Source of the DNA: Melaminivora sp034675505 | GTDB lineage: Bacteria; Pseudomonadota; Gammaproteobacteria; Burkholderiales; Burkholderiaceae_C | NCBI GenBank assembly: GCA_034675505.1 | Contig: JAUCDD010000023.1 | Coordinates: forward strand, 1 to 64,000 | Length of the DNA: 64,000 bases | Direction of reading: 5' to 3' | Shown here: piece after piece, positions 19,411 to 27,296 of the stretch | Position numbering within the stretch: the stretch's first letter is position 1 | How the letters are laid out: each line of letters begins with the position of its first letter | The notes under the pieces: model-generated | What the model was told of the DNA's origin: nothing | The model's database searches: none | What the model saw: only the letters and a program-made list of their open reading frames with translations | Position numbers and translations under genes: made by a program

Positions 19411-19423
19411 CGTTAATACAATA
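19411..19423 (+). promoter_or_regulatory. AT-rich brnT promoter/operator, first pair
   Basis: The sequence CGTTAATACAATA ends at the brnT ATG. It is strikingly AT-rich for this genome, contains a possible -10 (TTAATA or TACAAT) and shares TACAATAA with the second brnT upstream region. No Shine-Dalgarno is present, which suggests leaderless translation. BrnA proteins are known to repress their own promoter, so an operator is expected here. Confidence 0.45.
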
Positions 19424-19696
19424 ATGGCTGTGCACATCACCTTCGATCCCACCAAGGATGCTCTCAATGTGAGCAAGCACGGTGTTTCGCTGCGCCGGGC
19501 AGCCGATCTGGAGTGGGATTCGGCAGTGGTGTGGATCGATGCGCGCCGCGACTATGGCGAGCCGCGCGAGTGCGGCATCGGCTATATCGGTCTGCGCCTG
19601 TTCTTCGTGGTTTTCGTGGATCGCGGCGGCGAGCGCCGCGTCATCAGTCTGCGCAAGGCCAATTTGCGTGAGGTAAAACGATATGCCGAAACTTAA
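19424..19696 (+). CDS. brnT: BrnT-family toxin (type II TA), copy 1
   Basis: BrnT is a small RelE-fold ribonuclease that inhibits translation and is neutralised by BrnA. The 90-residue product shows the family pattern: FDPTKDALNVSKHGVSLRRA at the N-terminus, a WIDARRDYGEPRE strand region, and the C-terminal RRVISLRKANLREVKRYAE helix. The gene begins directly after an AT-rich promoter with no ribosome-binding site and overlaps brnA by 14 bases, the usual toxin-first TA order. A second, diverged pair follows about 280 bases downstream. Confidence 0.93.
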   Translation: MAVHITFDPTKDALNVSKHGVSLRRAADLEWDSAVVWIDARRDYGEPRECGIGYIGLRLFFVVFVDRGGERRVISLRKANLREVKRYAET

Positions 19697-19973
19697 AAGT
19701 GGAACCATCGTCCCCACGGCAGAAGAAGACGCTGCCATCACCGCGGCGGCGCTGTCCGACCCGGATGCCATGCCGCTCACGGATGCGCAGTGGCAAGCCG
19801 CCAAGCCGCAGGCACGCGTTGGCCGCCCTCCTTCCACCGAGCCCTTGAAGGTGCCAACCACCATCCGCTTTGATGCCGATGTGCTGGCGGGCCTGAAGGC
19901 ATCCGGCAAAGGCTGGCAGACACGCGTCAATGACGCCATGCGCGAGTGGCTCAAGAGCCATTCGCGTGCTTGA
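19683..19973 (+). CDS. brnA: BrnA-family antitoxin, copy 1
   Basis: A 96-residue antitoxin with an N-terminal toxin-binding segment (IVPTAEEDAAITAAALSDPD) and a C-terminal ribbon-helix-helix DNA-binding domain: the TTIRFDADVLAGLKASGKGW strand and helix, then QTRVNDAMREWL. It would bind the adjacent BrnT and repress the shared promoter. Translation is coupled to brnT by the 14-base overlap. Confidence 0.92.
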   Translation: MPKLKSGTIVPTAEEDAAITAAALSDPDAMPLTDAQWQAAKPQARVGRPPSTEPLKVPTTIRFDADVLAGLKASGKGWQTRVNDAMREWLKSHSRA

Positions 19974-20241
19974 AGGTTTCTTGGCTACGCACCGGTCTGA
20001 TCAGCCCAGCGGCATCGGCCGATGGCCCAAGGGTGCGCGGCTGGGCGTCGATGCGCATGAGCCGCTCGACAGCGGCGCGTATGTCACTGATGGACACGCA
20101 ACCGCACTCCGGGCGAACGGTGCGGCGCCATAGGGCCGACTGAACACACAGCACATGGGTGACTGACCACTGGACGAAGCATGCCGTGATGCCCTCACCG
20201 CCCTGTCGGAGCAAAAACCTGGACCCGCTGAATTAACGCAC
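19974..20241. other. Spacer between two brnTA pairs, no gene recognised
   Basis: About 270 bases separating the two toxin-antitoxin pairs. Short open frames exist on both strands (for example 19951-20214 minus) but none has a ribosome-binding site or recognisable product. No insertion-sequence ends or inverted repeats were seen. Confidence 0.5.
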
Positions 20242-20255
20242 GTACAATAAATACC
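20242..20255 (+). promoter_or_regulatory. AT-rich brnT promoter/operator, second pair
   Basis: GTACAATAAATACC immediately precedes the second brnT ATG. TACAAT (20243-20248) is a good -10 whose expected start of transcription falls at or next to the ATG, predicting a leaderless message. It shares TACAATAA with the first pair. Confidence 0.45.
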
Positions 20256-20534
20256 ATGCGCATCGAATTCGACGCCGCGAAGGAGGTCGCAAACCAGCAC
20301 AAGCACGGTGTTTCGCTGACGCTGGCGCGCCAGATCGATTGGCCAGGCGTGCTGTGCTTTGTCGATGACCGCACCGACTACGGTGAGGTGCGCGAAGTGG
20401 GAGTCGCCGTGATCGAGCGCCGGTTGAACTCGGTGGTATTCGTGCAGCGCGGCGACGCCATGCGGATCATCAGTCTGCGCAAGGCCAACAGCCGGGAGAT
20501 CAAGCACTATGAACAAGCCCTCGCAGCCCGGTAA
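20256..20534 (+). CDS. brnT: BrnT-family toxin, copy 2
   Basis: The 92-residue second BrnT begins MRIEFDAAKEVANQHKHGVS and ends MRIISLRKANSREIKHYEQA, keeping the same conserved core as copy 1 while being clearly diverged elsewhere. This argues for an old duplication or independent acquisition, not a recent tandem copy. It overlaps its antitoxin gene by 26 bases. As with copy 1 there is no visible ribosome-binding site upstream. Confidence 0.93.
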   Translation: MRIEFDAAKEVANQHKHGVSLTLARQIDWPGVLCFVDDRTDYGEVREVGVAVIERRLNSVVFVQRGDAMRIISLRKANSREIKHYEQALAAR

Positions 20535-20811
20535 GGCGGGCATCATCGTTCCCACCGCTGAGGAAGATGCAGCCATCGACCAAGGCATTGCGGCAGACCC
20601 CGATGCGGTAGAGCTGACGGCGGATCTGGCTGCGCGTCTGCAACCCCTGCGGCGCCGTGGCCGCCCTGCGGTGGAGCGGCCCAAGGTGCCTGTGACCATG
20701 CGCGTGGACGCGGACGTGCTGGACGCCATCAAGGCCACCGGCTCCGGCTGGCAGACTCGCGTCAACCAGTTGCTGCGCGACGCAATACGCCGGGGCAAGC
20801 TGGCTGCCTAG
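20509..20811 (+). CDS. brnA: BrnA-family antitoxin, copy 2
   Basis: A 100-residue BrnA with the toxin-binding segment IIVPTAEEDAAIDQGIAADPD and a C-terminal ribbon-helix-helix (VTMRVDADVLDAIKATGSGW, QTRVNQLLRDAI). The N-terminal segment and the ribbon are very similar to copy 1, so cross-recognition between pairs, at the toxin or the operator, is possible. Confidence 0.92.
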   Translation: MNKPSQPGKAGIIVPTAEEDAAIDQGIAADPDAVELTADLAARLQPLRRRGRPAVERPKVPVTMRVDADVLDAIKATGSGWQTRVNQLLRDAIRRGKLAA

Positions 20812-20850
20812 CCGCCGGCCAACGGCCCCGCCCGCTTGCCAGTCAGTCAG

Positions 20851-21726
20851 TCAACCCAACTTCAGCAGCACTGGTTGATGGTCCGACGCCTGCGTCTCGC
20901 CATCGATGTACATCGCGCGCACGTGGCTCTTGAGCGAGTCGCTGACCCAAACGAAATCGCAGGCGATGGGCGACTTGGAAAAGCGCTGGTCGAACACGCA
21001 GAAGGTGGGCGGCTGCGGCGTTGCCGGGTGCAGCACGCGCCAGGCGTCGTGCAGCGGAACGTCGCCGGGTTGCGCCCAGGTGCCGGCCTCCTGCGGTGAC
21101 AGCGGCGCGGCGAGCAGCGCGTATTCGGCCTCATGCGCCTGCAGGTTGAAATCGCCGCACAGGATGGCGTGTGGCGTGTACGCGCGCTGCTGGAAGGGCG
21201 TGTCGGCCTTGCCCGGCGGCGCCGGCTGCGCGGCGTGCGCCGCGTATTCCAGCACCAGCGCACGCAGGCCCTGCGCCTGGGCCATGCGCTGCACGCGCGA
21301 GTAGTACTCCAGGTGCGTGGTCATGATGCGCACGGCGCCCAGGGCCTCATCCTGCACCGTCAGCACGCTGCACATGCGCGGCATGCTGCTCACCGCCGCA
21401 TCCGCCGGGTACGGCAGCGGGTGGTGCTGCACCTGCAGCACGGGCAGGCGCGTGGCGACCAGGTTGCCGAAGCGCTGGCGGCCGCCCGGCGTCCAGGCAT
21501 CCACGGCGGCGCCGAAGAACACCTGCCAGCCCGCAGGCAACAGCGCCTGCAGCTGGGCCGGCTGGTCACCCGGCGCGCCGGCCAGGGTGGGAAAACCGCT
21601 GGCGATCTCCTGCAGGCACAGCACGTCCACATCGCCCATGGCCAGCGCCTGGCGCACGATGCGCGCCACGTCGACCTGGCCGTCCAGGCCCAGGCACCAC
21701 TGCGTGTTCCAGGTAACGATCTGCAT
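20851..21726 (-). CDS. Endonuclease/exonuclease/phosphatase-fold protein
   Basis: A 291-residue metal-dependent hydrolase of the EEP superfamily. Catalytic motifs are in order: NTQWCLG, the metal-binding glutamate in LCLQEIASG, TTHLEYYSR, CGDFNLQ and the C-terminal SDHQPVLL. No signal peptide. EEP enzymes cleave phosphodiester or phosphomonoester bonds. It is the downstream neighbour of the ugp-like importer (71 bases after the last permease), so a role in hydrolysing an imported glycerophosphodiester is attractive but only inferred. A dispersed repeat ends eight bases before its ATG. Confidence 0.85.
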   Translation of the reverse strand: MQIVTWNTQWCLGLDGQVDVARIVRQALAMGDVDVLCLQEIASGFPTLAGAPGDQPAQLQALLPAGWQVFFGAAVDAWTPGGRQRFGNLVATRLPVLQVQHHPLPYPADAAVSSMPRMCSVLTVQDEALGAVRIMTTHLEYYSRVQRMAQAQGLRALVLEYAAHAAQPAPPGKADTPFQQRAYTPHAILCGDFNLQAHEAEYALLAAPLSPQEAGTWAQPGDVPLHDAWRVLHPATPQPPTFCVFDQRFSKSPIACDFVWVSDSLKSHVRAMYIDGETQASDHQPVLLKLG

Positions 21727-21733
21727 GGACTAC

Positions 21734-21796
21734 ATCAAAAATGATAGCTAACTGTGCTTGATTGACGCCGGCTGAAGGCCCATTTCGCCCAAAAAC
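21734..21796 (-). repeat. Dispersed 65-bp repeat, copy G
   Basis: Read on the minus strand: GTTTTTGGGCGAAATGGGCC, then GCCGGCGTCAATCAA, then GTTAGCTATCATTTTTGAT. It fills the gap between the ugpE-like gene and the EEP gene, with its TAGC end towards the EEP start codon. Confidence 0.75.
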
Positions 21797-21797
21797 A

Positions 21798-22631
21798 TCA
21801 CTTGATGCCGGCGCGCATGAAGCTTTGCACGAACTGGCGCTGGAACAGGATGAAGCCGACCAGCAGCGGCGCCACCGACATCAGCGTGGCGGCGGTGATC
21901 AGCGACCACTCCACGCCCTGCTCCACGGAAGAGAACACCTGCAGGCCCACGGTCAGCGGGCGCGACTCGACGCTGTTGGTGATGATGAGCGGCCACAAGA
22001 AGTTGTTCCAGTGAAAGCTCACCGAGACCAGTGCGAAGGCGGTGTACACCGGCCGCGCCAGCGGCACGTAGACGCGCCACAGTATCTGCAGGGCGCTGGC
22101 GCCTTCCACGCGCGCGGCTTCGTCCAGCTCCTTGGGGATACCCATGAAGGTCTGGCGCAGCAGGAAGATGGCGAACGCCGAGGCGAAGTACGGCAGGCCG
22201 ATGGCGGTGAGCGTGTCCACCAGGCCCAGGTGCGCCATGGTCTTGTAGTTCTCCACCAGCAACAGGTCGGGCGTGATCATGAGCTGCACCAGCACCAGCG
22301 CAAAGGCGACGTTGCTGCCGGGAAAGCGGTAGCGCGCAAAGGCGTAGGCGGCCAGCGTCGAGAGCACCAGCTGCACCGCCAGGATCAGCGCCACCAGCAC
22401 GGCGGTGTTCAGGAAGTAGCGCGCAAAGGGCGCGGCCTCCCAGGCACGGCGGAAGTTGTCCAGCGTCCAGGGCGCGTCCAGCGCCAGGCGCGTGGCGTAC
22501 TCGGGTGGGTGGAAGGCGGTCCAGAAGGCGTAGGCCAGCGGCAGCACCCACAAGAGCGCCAGCAGCCAGGCGCCCAGGGTGTCCAGCCAGGTGGCGCCGT
22601 ACAGGCGTGGAGCAGTGTCTTGGCGCGTCAC
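21798..22631 (-). CDS. ugpE: ABC transporter permease, UgpE type
   Basis: The 277-residue inner-membrane permease has six helices and the EAA loop that contacts the ATPase, GIPKELDEAARVEGAS (about residues 165-180), as in the MalG/UgpE family. It overlaps the upstream permease gene by four bases (ATGA), which indicates translational coupling. With the other importer genes it should move a glycerophosphate-type or other small organic solute into the cell. Confidence 0.88.
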   Translation of the reverse strand: MTRQDTAPRLYGATWLDTLGAWLLALLWVLPLAYAFWTAFHPPEYATRLALDAPWTLDNFRRAWEAAPFARYFLNTAVLVALILAVQLVLSTLAAYAFARYRFPGSNVAFALVLVQLMITPDLLLVENYKTMAHLGLVDTLTAIGLPYFASAFAIFLLRQTFMGIPKELDEAARVEGASALQILWRVYVPLARPVYTAFALVSVSFHWNNFLWPLIITNSVESRPLTVGLQVFSSVEQGVEWSLITAATLMSVAPLLVGFILFQRQFVQSFMRAGIK

Positions 22632-23533
22632 TTGTAGTGCACCTTTTTATCCAGCACGAAGAACTGCACCAGCGCCACGCTGGCCAGCACGGCGACCAGC
22701 ACCACCGTGATGGCGGCGGCGTAGCCCGTGTCCCAGAACTTGAAGCCCACTTCGTACAGGTGGTACAGCAGCAGCGTGGTGGCGTTGTCCGGCCCGCCGC
22801 GCGTCAGGATGAAGATGTGGTCGACCAGTCGGAAGGCGTTGATGACGGCGTTGACTAACACGAACAGCGTGGTCGGCATCAAGAGCGGCCACTGCACGCG
22901 GCGAAAGAAATACCAGCGCGAGGCACCCTCGATGGCGGCGGCTTCTTTCAGGCTGGGGTTCAGCGTCTGCAGCGCCGCCAGGTAGAAGATCATGAAGAAG
23001 CCCGCCTCCTTCCACACCGCCACCAGCGTCACCGCGGCCAGCGCCGTCGAAGGGTCGCCCAGCCAGTTGTGCGAAGGCAGGCCCAGGCTGCCCGTGATCT
23101 GCTCCAGCAGGCCGTACTGCGGCGTGTAGAAGAACAGCCAGATGTTGGCCACGGCGATCATCGGCAGCACGGTGGGCGTGAAATACGCCATGCGCACCAG
23201 CGTGCGCCCGGCCAGGCGCTCGTTGACCCACAGCGCCATGACGAGCGCCAGGCCGATGGACAGCGGGATGGTTGCGCCGGCGAACCACAGGTTGTTGCGC
23301 ACGGCGTGCCAGAACACCGGGTCGTCCCACATGACCTCATAGTTCTCCAGCCCCACCCAGACGCCCGGCCGGCTGCCGCGCGGGGTCGAGTAGAAGCTGT
23401 CGATCAGCGTGGCGACGGCCGGCCAGTGCGTGAAGGCCACCAGCAGCGTGAGCGCCGGCAACAGCAGCAGCCAGGCGTGGATGGCACGCTGGCCGGCGCC
23501 GGCGTTGCCTGCGCGCGCGGTGCTGGCCTGCAT
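22628..23533 (-). CDS. ugpA: ABC transporter permease, UgpA type
   Basis: A 301-residue MalF/UgpA-type permease with six helices, opening with AIHAWLLLLPALTLLVAFTHWP and carrying the EAA loop SLKEAAAIEGASRWYFFRRV (about residues 195-214). Start ATG 23533 overlaps the stop of the binding-protein gene by one base (TGATG). Because of a frameshift in that gene the upstream frame is continuous with this one, which creates a false 850-residue fusion frame; the true start is supported by the N-terminus of relatives. Confidence 0.87.
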   Translation of the reverse strand: MQASTARAGNAGAGQRAIHAWLLLLPALTLLVAFTHWPAVATLIDSFYSTPRGSRPGVWVGLENYEVMWDDPVFWHAVRNNLWFAGATIPLSIGLALVMALWVNERLAGRTLVRMAYFTPTVLPMIAVANIWLFFYTPQYGLLEQITGSLGLPSHNWLGDPSTALAAVTLVAVWKEAGFFMIFYLAALQTLNPSLKEAAAIEGASRWYFFRRVQWPLLMPTTLFVLVNAVINAFRLVDHIFILTRGGPDNATTLLLYHLYEVGFKFWDTGYAAAITVVLVAVLASVALVQFFVLDKKVHYK

Positions 23534-24823
23534 CACTTGTAGCTGCGCAGGATGCGGTCGGCCTCGCGCTGCGCGTCCTTCATGGCCTGCGCCGAGGTCT
23601 CTGGTGCCGTTCAGCGCGGCCTGCACGGCATCATTGAGCACCTTGGTCACGCGCTGGTTCTCATGCGTGGAGAACTCGGCCACCGACACCGGCAGCTGGT
23701 CGCGCGCCACCAGCGCGGGCGCAAATTCCTGGCCGTACTTCTTGAGCGCCGGCGTGTCGTACGCCGCCGGCGAGACGGCGACGTAGCCGCTGTCGATGCT
23801 CCACTGCGCGGCGCGTTCGGGCTGCGTGATCCACTTGGCGAATTCGAACGCCGCCTGCTGCTGCTCCTTGGGCGCCTTCTTGAAGATGTAGAAGTTGCCG
23901 CCGCCCGTGGGCGAGCCGCCCTTCCTCACGTTGCCGGGGATGGGCGCCACGCCGAAGTCGAACTTGGCGTTGTTCTTCACGTTGGTCAGGTTGCCGGTGG
24001 TGGTGACGATCATGGCGGCCTTCTTCTCGAAGAAGTCCTTGGGCGTCGTGCCCCACTCGATCACACCCTTGGGGTGCACGCCCTCCTTGGCCAGGTTGAC
24101 CCAGAAGTCCAGCGCCTCGACGACCTTGGGGTTGTCGAACGTCACCTGCGTGCCGGCCTCGTTGGCCAGCAGCACGTCGTTGGGCGTGGTCAGCGTCTGC
24201 AGCAGCCAGTAGGCGAAGCCGGTGGAGGGGATCTGGATGCCGTATTGCGAGACGTTGCCGCTGGCGTCTTTCTTCGTCAGCTTGTGCGCCATCTCCTTGA
24301 GCTCTTTCCAGTTGGCCGGCGGCTTGGCAGGGTCCAGGCCGGCCTCCTTGAAGGCGTCCTTGTTGTAGTACAGCACCACGGTGGAGCGCTGGAACGGGAT
24401 GCCCCAGGTCTTGCCGCCGGTCTGGCTGTTGGCCATGAAGGCCGGGTAGAAGCTCTTGAGCCAGGCGCGGTCGGCGTCGGTCTTCACGAAGTCGTCGATG
24501 GGCACGATGGCGTCCTCGTCGATCAGCGTGAACATGTCGGTGGACAGCAGCACCGACGTGGCCGGCGGCTTGCCCGACTTGTTGGCCGTCAGCGCCTTGA
24601 CGATGGTCTCCTGGTAGGTGCCGGCGTAGATCGGCGTGACCTTGATGCGCGGGTTGGCCTTGTTGAACTCGTCGGCGTAGCCGTCGATGGCCTTGGTGAT
24701 GGAACCGCCCACCGCTACGGGATAGTAGAACGGCACCTCCACGCTGGTCTGCGCCAGCGCTGGCAGGGCGCAGGCGGCCAGGGCGGCAGCGGATACGGTT
24801 TTCAGGAACGTCTTGCGTTGCAT
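23533..24823 (-). CDS. ugpB: ABC transporter substrate-binding protein, UgpB-like, frameshifted near its end
   Basis: A periplasmic binding protein of about 430 residues with a signal peptide (MQRKTFLKTVSAAALAACALPALAQ). It resembles UgpB: the mature start VPFYYPVAVGGSITKAIDGY, VLYYNKDAFKEAGLDPAKPP and the repeated tryptophan/tyrosine pattern of sugar-phosphate binders. An extra base near 23600 shifts the frame after NDAVQAALNGT; in the other frame the expected tail (SAQAMKDAQREADRILRSYK) and stop follow directly before the permease start. The length is one base more than a multiple of three, consistent with a single insertion, probably a sequence error. Confidence 0.87.
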
Positions 24824-24884
24824 GGCGGATTTCCTTGCGGTGGAACGAAAAAACAGCGGGTGTGCGCTCAGTGGCGCGCACCCA

Positions 24885-25925
24885 TCAGGCGGGCAGGCGC
24901 TGGCCCTGCAGATCGAAAAAATGGCAGTCGCCTGGCTGCCAGTGCAATCGCACGGCCTCGCCCTGGCGCGCCAGGGCCTGTTGGCCGGGGGCGCGCACGG
25001 TGATGAATTCCGAGCCCAAGGCGCAGCGCAGAACGGGGTCGGCGCCCAGGTATTCCTGGCTGTGCACGGTGGCGGCGACGCCCGGCTGAGCGCTGCCCGC
25101 AGGCACCAAGCGCACCGCCTGGGGGCGCAGGCCCAGCCATTGCGCGTCCGTCGGGCCGGCCGCGACGTCGGTGCCCGCAATGCGTCCACCCTCCAGCTGC
25201 ACCAAATTCATAGGCGGCGTGCCGATAAAGCGTGCGGCGAACGTCGTCGCCGGCGCGGCGTAGACCTCGCGCGGCGGCGCGCACTGCTCGACCCGACCCT
25301 GGTGCAGCAGCACCACCTGATCAGCCATGCTCATGGCTTCGGTCTGGTCGTGCGTGACGTAGACGACGGTGAGGCCCAGGCGCTGCTGCAACTCGCGCAG
25401 TTCGGTGCGCATCTCCTGGCGCAGCTGCGCGTCCAGATTGGACAGCGGCTCATCCATCAGGCACACGCGGGCTTGCGCCACCAAGGCGCGGCCCAGCGCC
25501 ACGCGCTGCTGCTGGCCACCGGACAGCTGCGCCGGCCGCCGGTCCAGCAGGTGCGCCAGGCCCAGCAGGCGCGCGGTCTGGTCGATGCGCTCCGCGGCCT
25601 CGGCCTTGGGCGTGCCGCGCACCGACAGGCCGAAGCCGATGTTGTCGGCCACCGTCAGGTGCGGGAACAGCGCGTAGTTCTGGAACACCATGGCAATGCC
25701 GCGCTGCGCCGGCGGCAGCTGCGTGACGTCGCGCCCGTCGATGCGCACCTGGCCGCTGCTGGCGCTCTCCAGCCCAGCGATGATGCGCAGCGTGGTGGAT
25801 TTGCCGCAACCCGAAGGGCCCAGCAGCACGCAGAACGTGCCGGGCTCGATGCGCAGGTTCAGCGATTGCAGGGCGCTGGTGTCGCCCCAGGACTTGGCAA
25901 CCGATTCAAGCTCGATCAAGGACAT
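24885..25925 (-). CDS. ugpC: ABC transporter ATP-binding protein, UgpC type
   Basis: A 346-residue ATPase of the CUT1 (MalK/UgpC) type. Walker A is GPSGCGKST, the signature LSGGQQQRVALGRAL, Walker B VCLMDEPLSNLD and the switch histidine in THDQTEAMS; a C-terminal TOBE/OB domain follows (about 240-346). ATG 25925 (MSLIELESVAKSW) fits the family better than an ATG 33 bases upstream. It heads the importer operon, 61 bases before the binding-protein gene, and three Pho-box-like heptamers lie 23-51 bases upstream. Confidence 0.9.
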   Translation of the reverse strand: MSLIELESVAKSWGDTSALQSLNLRIEPGTFCVLLGPSGCGKSTTLRIIAGLESASSGQVRIDGRDVTQLPPAQRGIAMVFQNYALFPHLTVADNIGFGLSVRGTPKAEAAERIDQTARLLGLAHLLDRRPAQLSGGQQQRVALGRALVAQARVCLMDEPLSNLDAQLRQEMRTELRELQQRLGLTVVYVTHDQTEAMSMADQVVLLHQGRVEQCAPPREVYAAPATTFAARFIGTPPMNLVQLEGGRIAGTDVAAGPTDAQWLGLRPQAVRLVPAGSAQPGVAATVHSQEYLGADPVLRCALGSEFITVRAPGQQALARQGEAVRLHWQPGDCHFFDLQGQRLPA

Positions 25926-25947
25926 CGCGCGAGTGTAGGTCCGTCCC

Positions 25948-25976
25948 GTGACCGTCACGTGACACTGGCGTGACGC
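25948..25976 (-). promoter_or_regulatory. Candidate Pho box upstream of ugp-like operon
   Basis: On the minus strand three heptamers GCGTCAC, GTGTCAC and CGGTCAC occur with exact four-base spacers (GCCA, GTGA), an 11-base period. PhoB binds direct repeats of CTGTCAT-like heptamers at this spacing. The position, just before the importer operon, fits phosphate-starvation control of a ugp-type transporter. Confidence 0.6.
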
Positions 25977-26032
25977 CCTGCGTCGGCCGAAGGGGGCATT
26001 CCCGCCCTCGGGTCAGCGCGGGGCAGCCGCCT

Positions 26033-27262
26033 TCACAGCCCGCGCGCCGTGCGCTGCATGACGCCGATGGCGTAGTTGAAGTACTCGGGCACGCACTCCA
26101 GGTGGCCGGTGGGGCGGGCCTGGGTGCATTCCTGCAGCGTCACCGGCGCGCCGCCGGTGGCGCGCAGGGTGTCGTAGGCCGACAGGGCTGCGGCAAACGG
26201 CACGGTGCGGTCTTCGCGGCCGTGGAACAGGTAGACCGGCGCGCTGGGCGTCCAGCCCCAGTGCACGCTGCTGAACTCCTTCAGGCCCGGCTGGTCGTCG
26301 GCCAGGTACAGGTCGATGAAGCGGCCGTCGTAGTCCACGTCGGCGTCGCCCGGGATCAGTGCGCGCAGCAGCTGGCGGCGCACTTCGGCGCGCACCGTGG
26401 CGCCCAGGTAGCGCAGCGTGCCGGGGCGCAGCAGCCAGGCGATCTCGGGGCGCTCGTCCTTCACGCGGCTCAGCTGCTCGTCCAGGGTGGCCTGCAGGTC
26501 GTACGGGCCGGCGGCCGGCAGCGCAGCCTGCAGCTGCGCGCGCAGGGGGCCGCCGCTGCGCTCGATCTCGCGCTGCGCGGCCATGGTGGCGTAGCCACCT
26601 TCGGAGTAGCCCACCAGGTACAGCTGGCCGGTGTCGGCCACCCCGGCGCCGCGCCGCCAGGTCTGGGCAGCGGTCAGCATGTCCAGCACCGCGCGTGCCG
26701 TGGGGCGTGCCTGCAGGTAGGGGTGCGGGCGGTCGCGGCTCTCGGCAAAGCCGACGTAGTCGGCGGCGACCACGATGTAGCCCAGCGAGGCCAGCACGAT
26801 GGGCGGCTCGGCCGGCTCGATCTTGAGCGAGGGGGCGTTCGCGTTCTGGAAGGTGGTGGCGTGCTGGTAGCTGATGACCGGGCTGGCCACGCCCTGCCCC
26901 TTCTGCGGCACGGCCACCAGGCCGGAGGCGCGCACCAGCGCGCCGCTGCCGTCCTCGGTGAGGTAGCTCAGGCGGTAGGTGTTGACGGCGTAGCGCGGCG
27001 CGACTTCGGGCACCTTGCTGTGGTCCTGCGCCAGCGCGGCGCTGATCGCCTGGGGCGTGACCTGCAGCTGCTGCTGCGCAGCCAGCAGCTCGCCCAGGCC
27101 CTGCACCACGGGCGGCGGCGGGGGCGGCGGGGCCGGAGCCGGGGCGTCGTCCTTGCCGCCGCCGCCGCAAGCGGCCAGCGTGGCGGTGGCAGCGGCGAAG
27201 GCTGCGCCGTGCAGCCAGCGGCGCAGCGCGCGCGGCCGGGCGGGGGGGTGAACCGGGTTCAT
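26033..27262 (-). CDS. Lipase-like alpha/beta-hydrolase lipoprotein
   Basis: A 409-residue exported protein: a hydrophobic signal segment with lipobox (ATLAACGGGG, Cys about 32), then a proline-rich linker of nine consecutive prolines, then an alpha/beta-hydrolase domain. The nucleophile elbow is GYSEGGY, and YIVVAADYVGFAESRDRPHPY is typical of secretory lipases (PF03583-like). The acid and histidine probably lie in HGREDRTVPF and GHLECVPEYF. It likely hydrolyses esters at the outer membrane or cell surface. An AGGAGAG ribosome-binding site precedes the ATG, 34 bases after the macroglobulin stop on the same strand. Confidence 0.82.
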   Translation of the reverse strand: MNPVHPPARPRALRRWLHGAAFAAATATLAACGGGGKDDAPAPAPPPPPPPVVQGLGELLAAQQQLQVTPQAISAALAQDHSKVPEVAPRYAVNTYRLSYLTEDGSGALVRASGLVAVPQKGQGVASPVISYQHATTFQNANAPSLKIEPAEPPIVLASLGYIVVAADYVGFAESRDRPHPYLQARPTARAVLDMLTAAQTWRRGAGVADTGQLYLVGYSEGGYATMAAQREIERSGGPLRAQLQAALPAAGPYDLQATLDEQLSRVKDERPEIAWLLRPGTLRYLGATVRAEVRRQLLRALIPGDADVDYDGRFIDLYLADDQPGLKEFSSVHWGWTPSAPVYLFHGREDRTVPFAAALSAYDTLRATGGAPVTLQECTQARPTGHLECVPEYFNYAIGVMQRTARGL

Positions 27263-27296
27263 GCTCTCTCTCCTGTAGTCGTTGCAGGCCGGTGCG

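Noticed and set aside
19951..20214. Small minus-strand open frame between the brnTA pairs
   Set aside because: No ribosome-binding site, no recognisable family, and composition typical of a chance frame.
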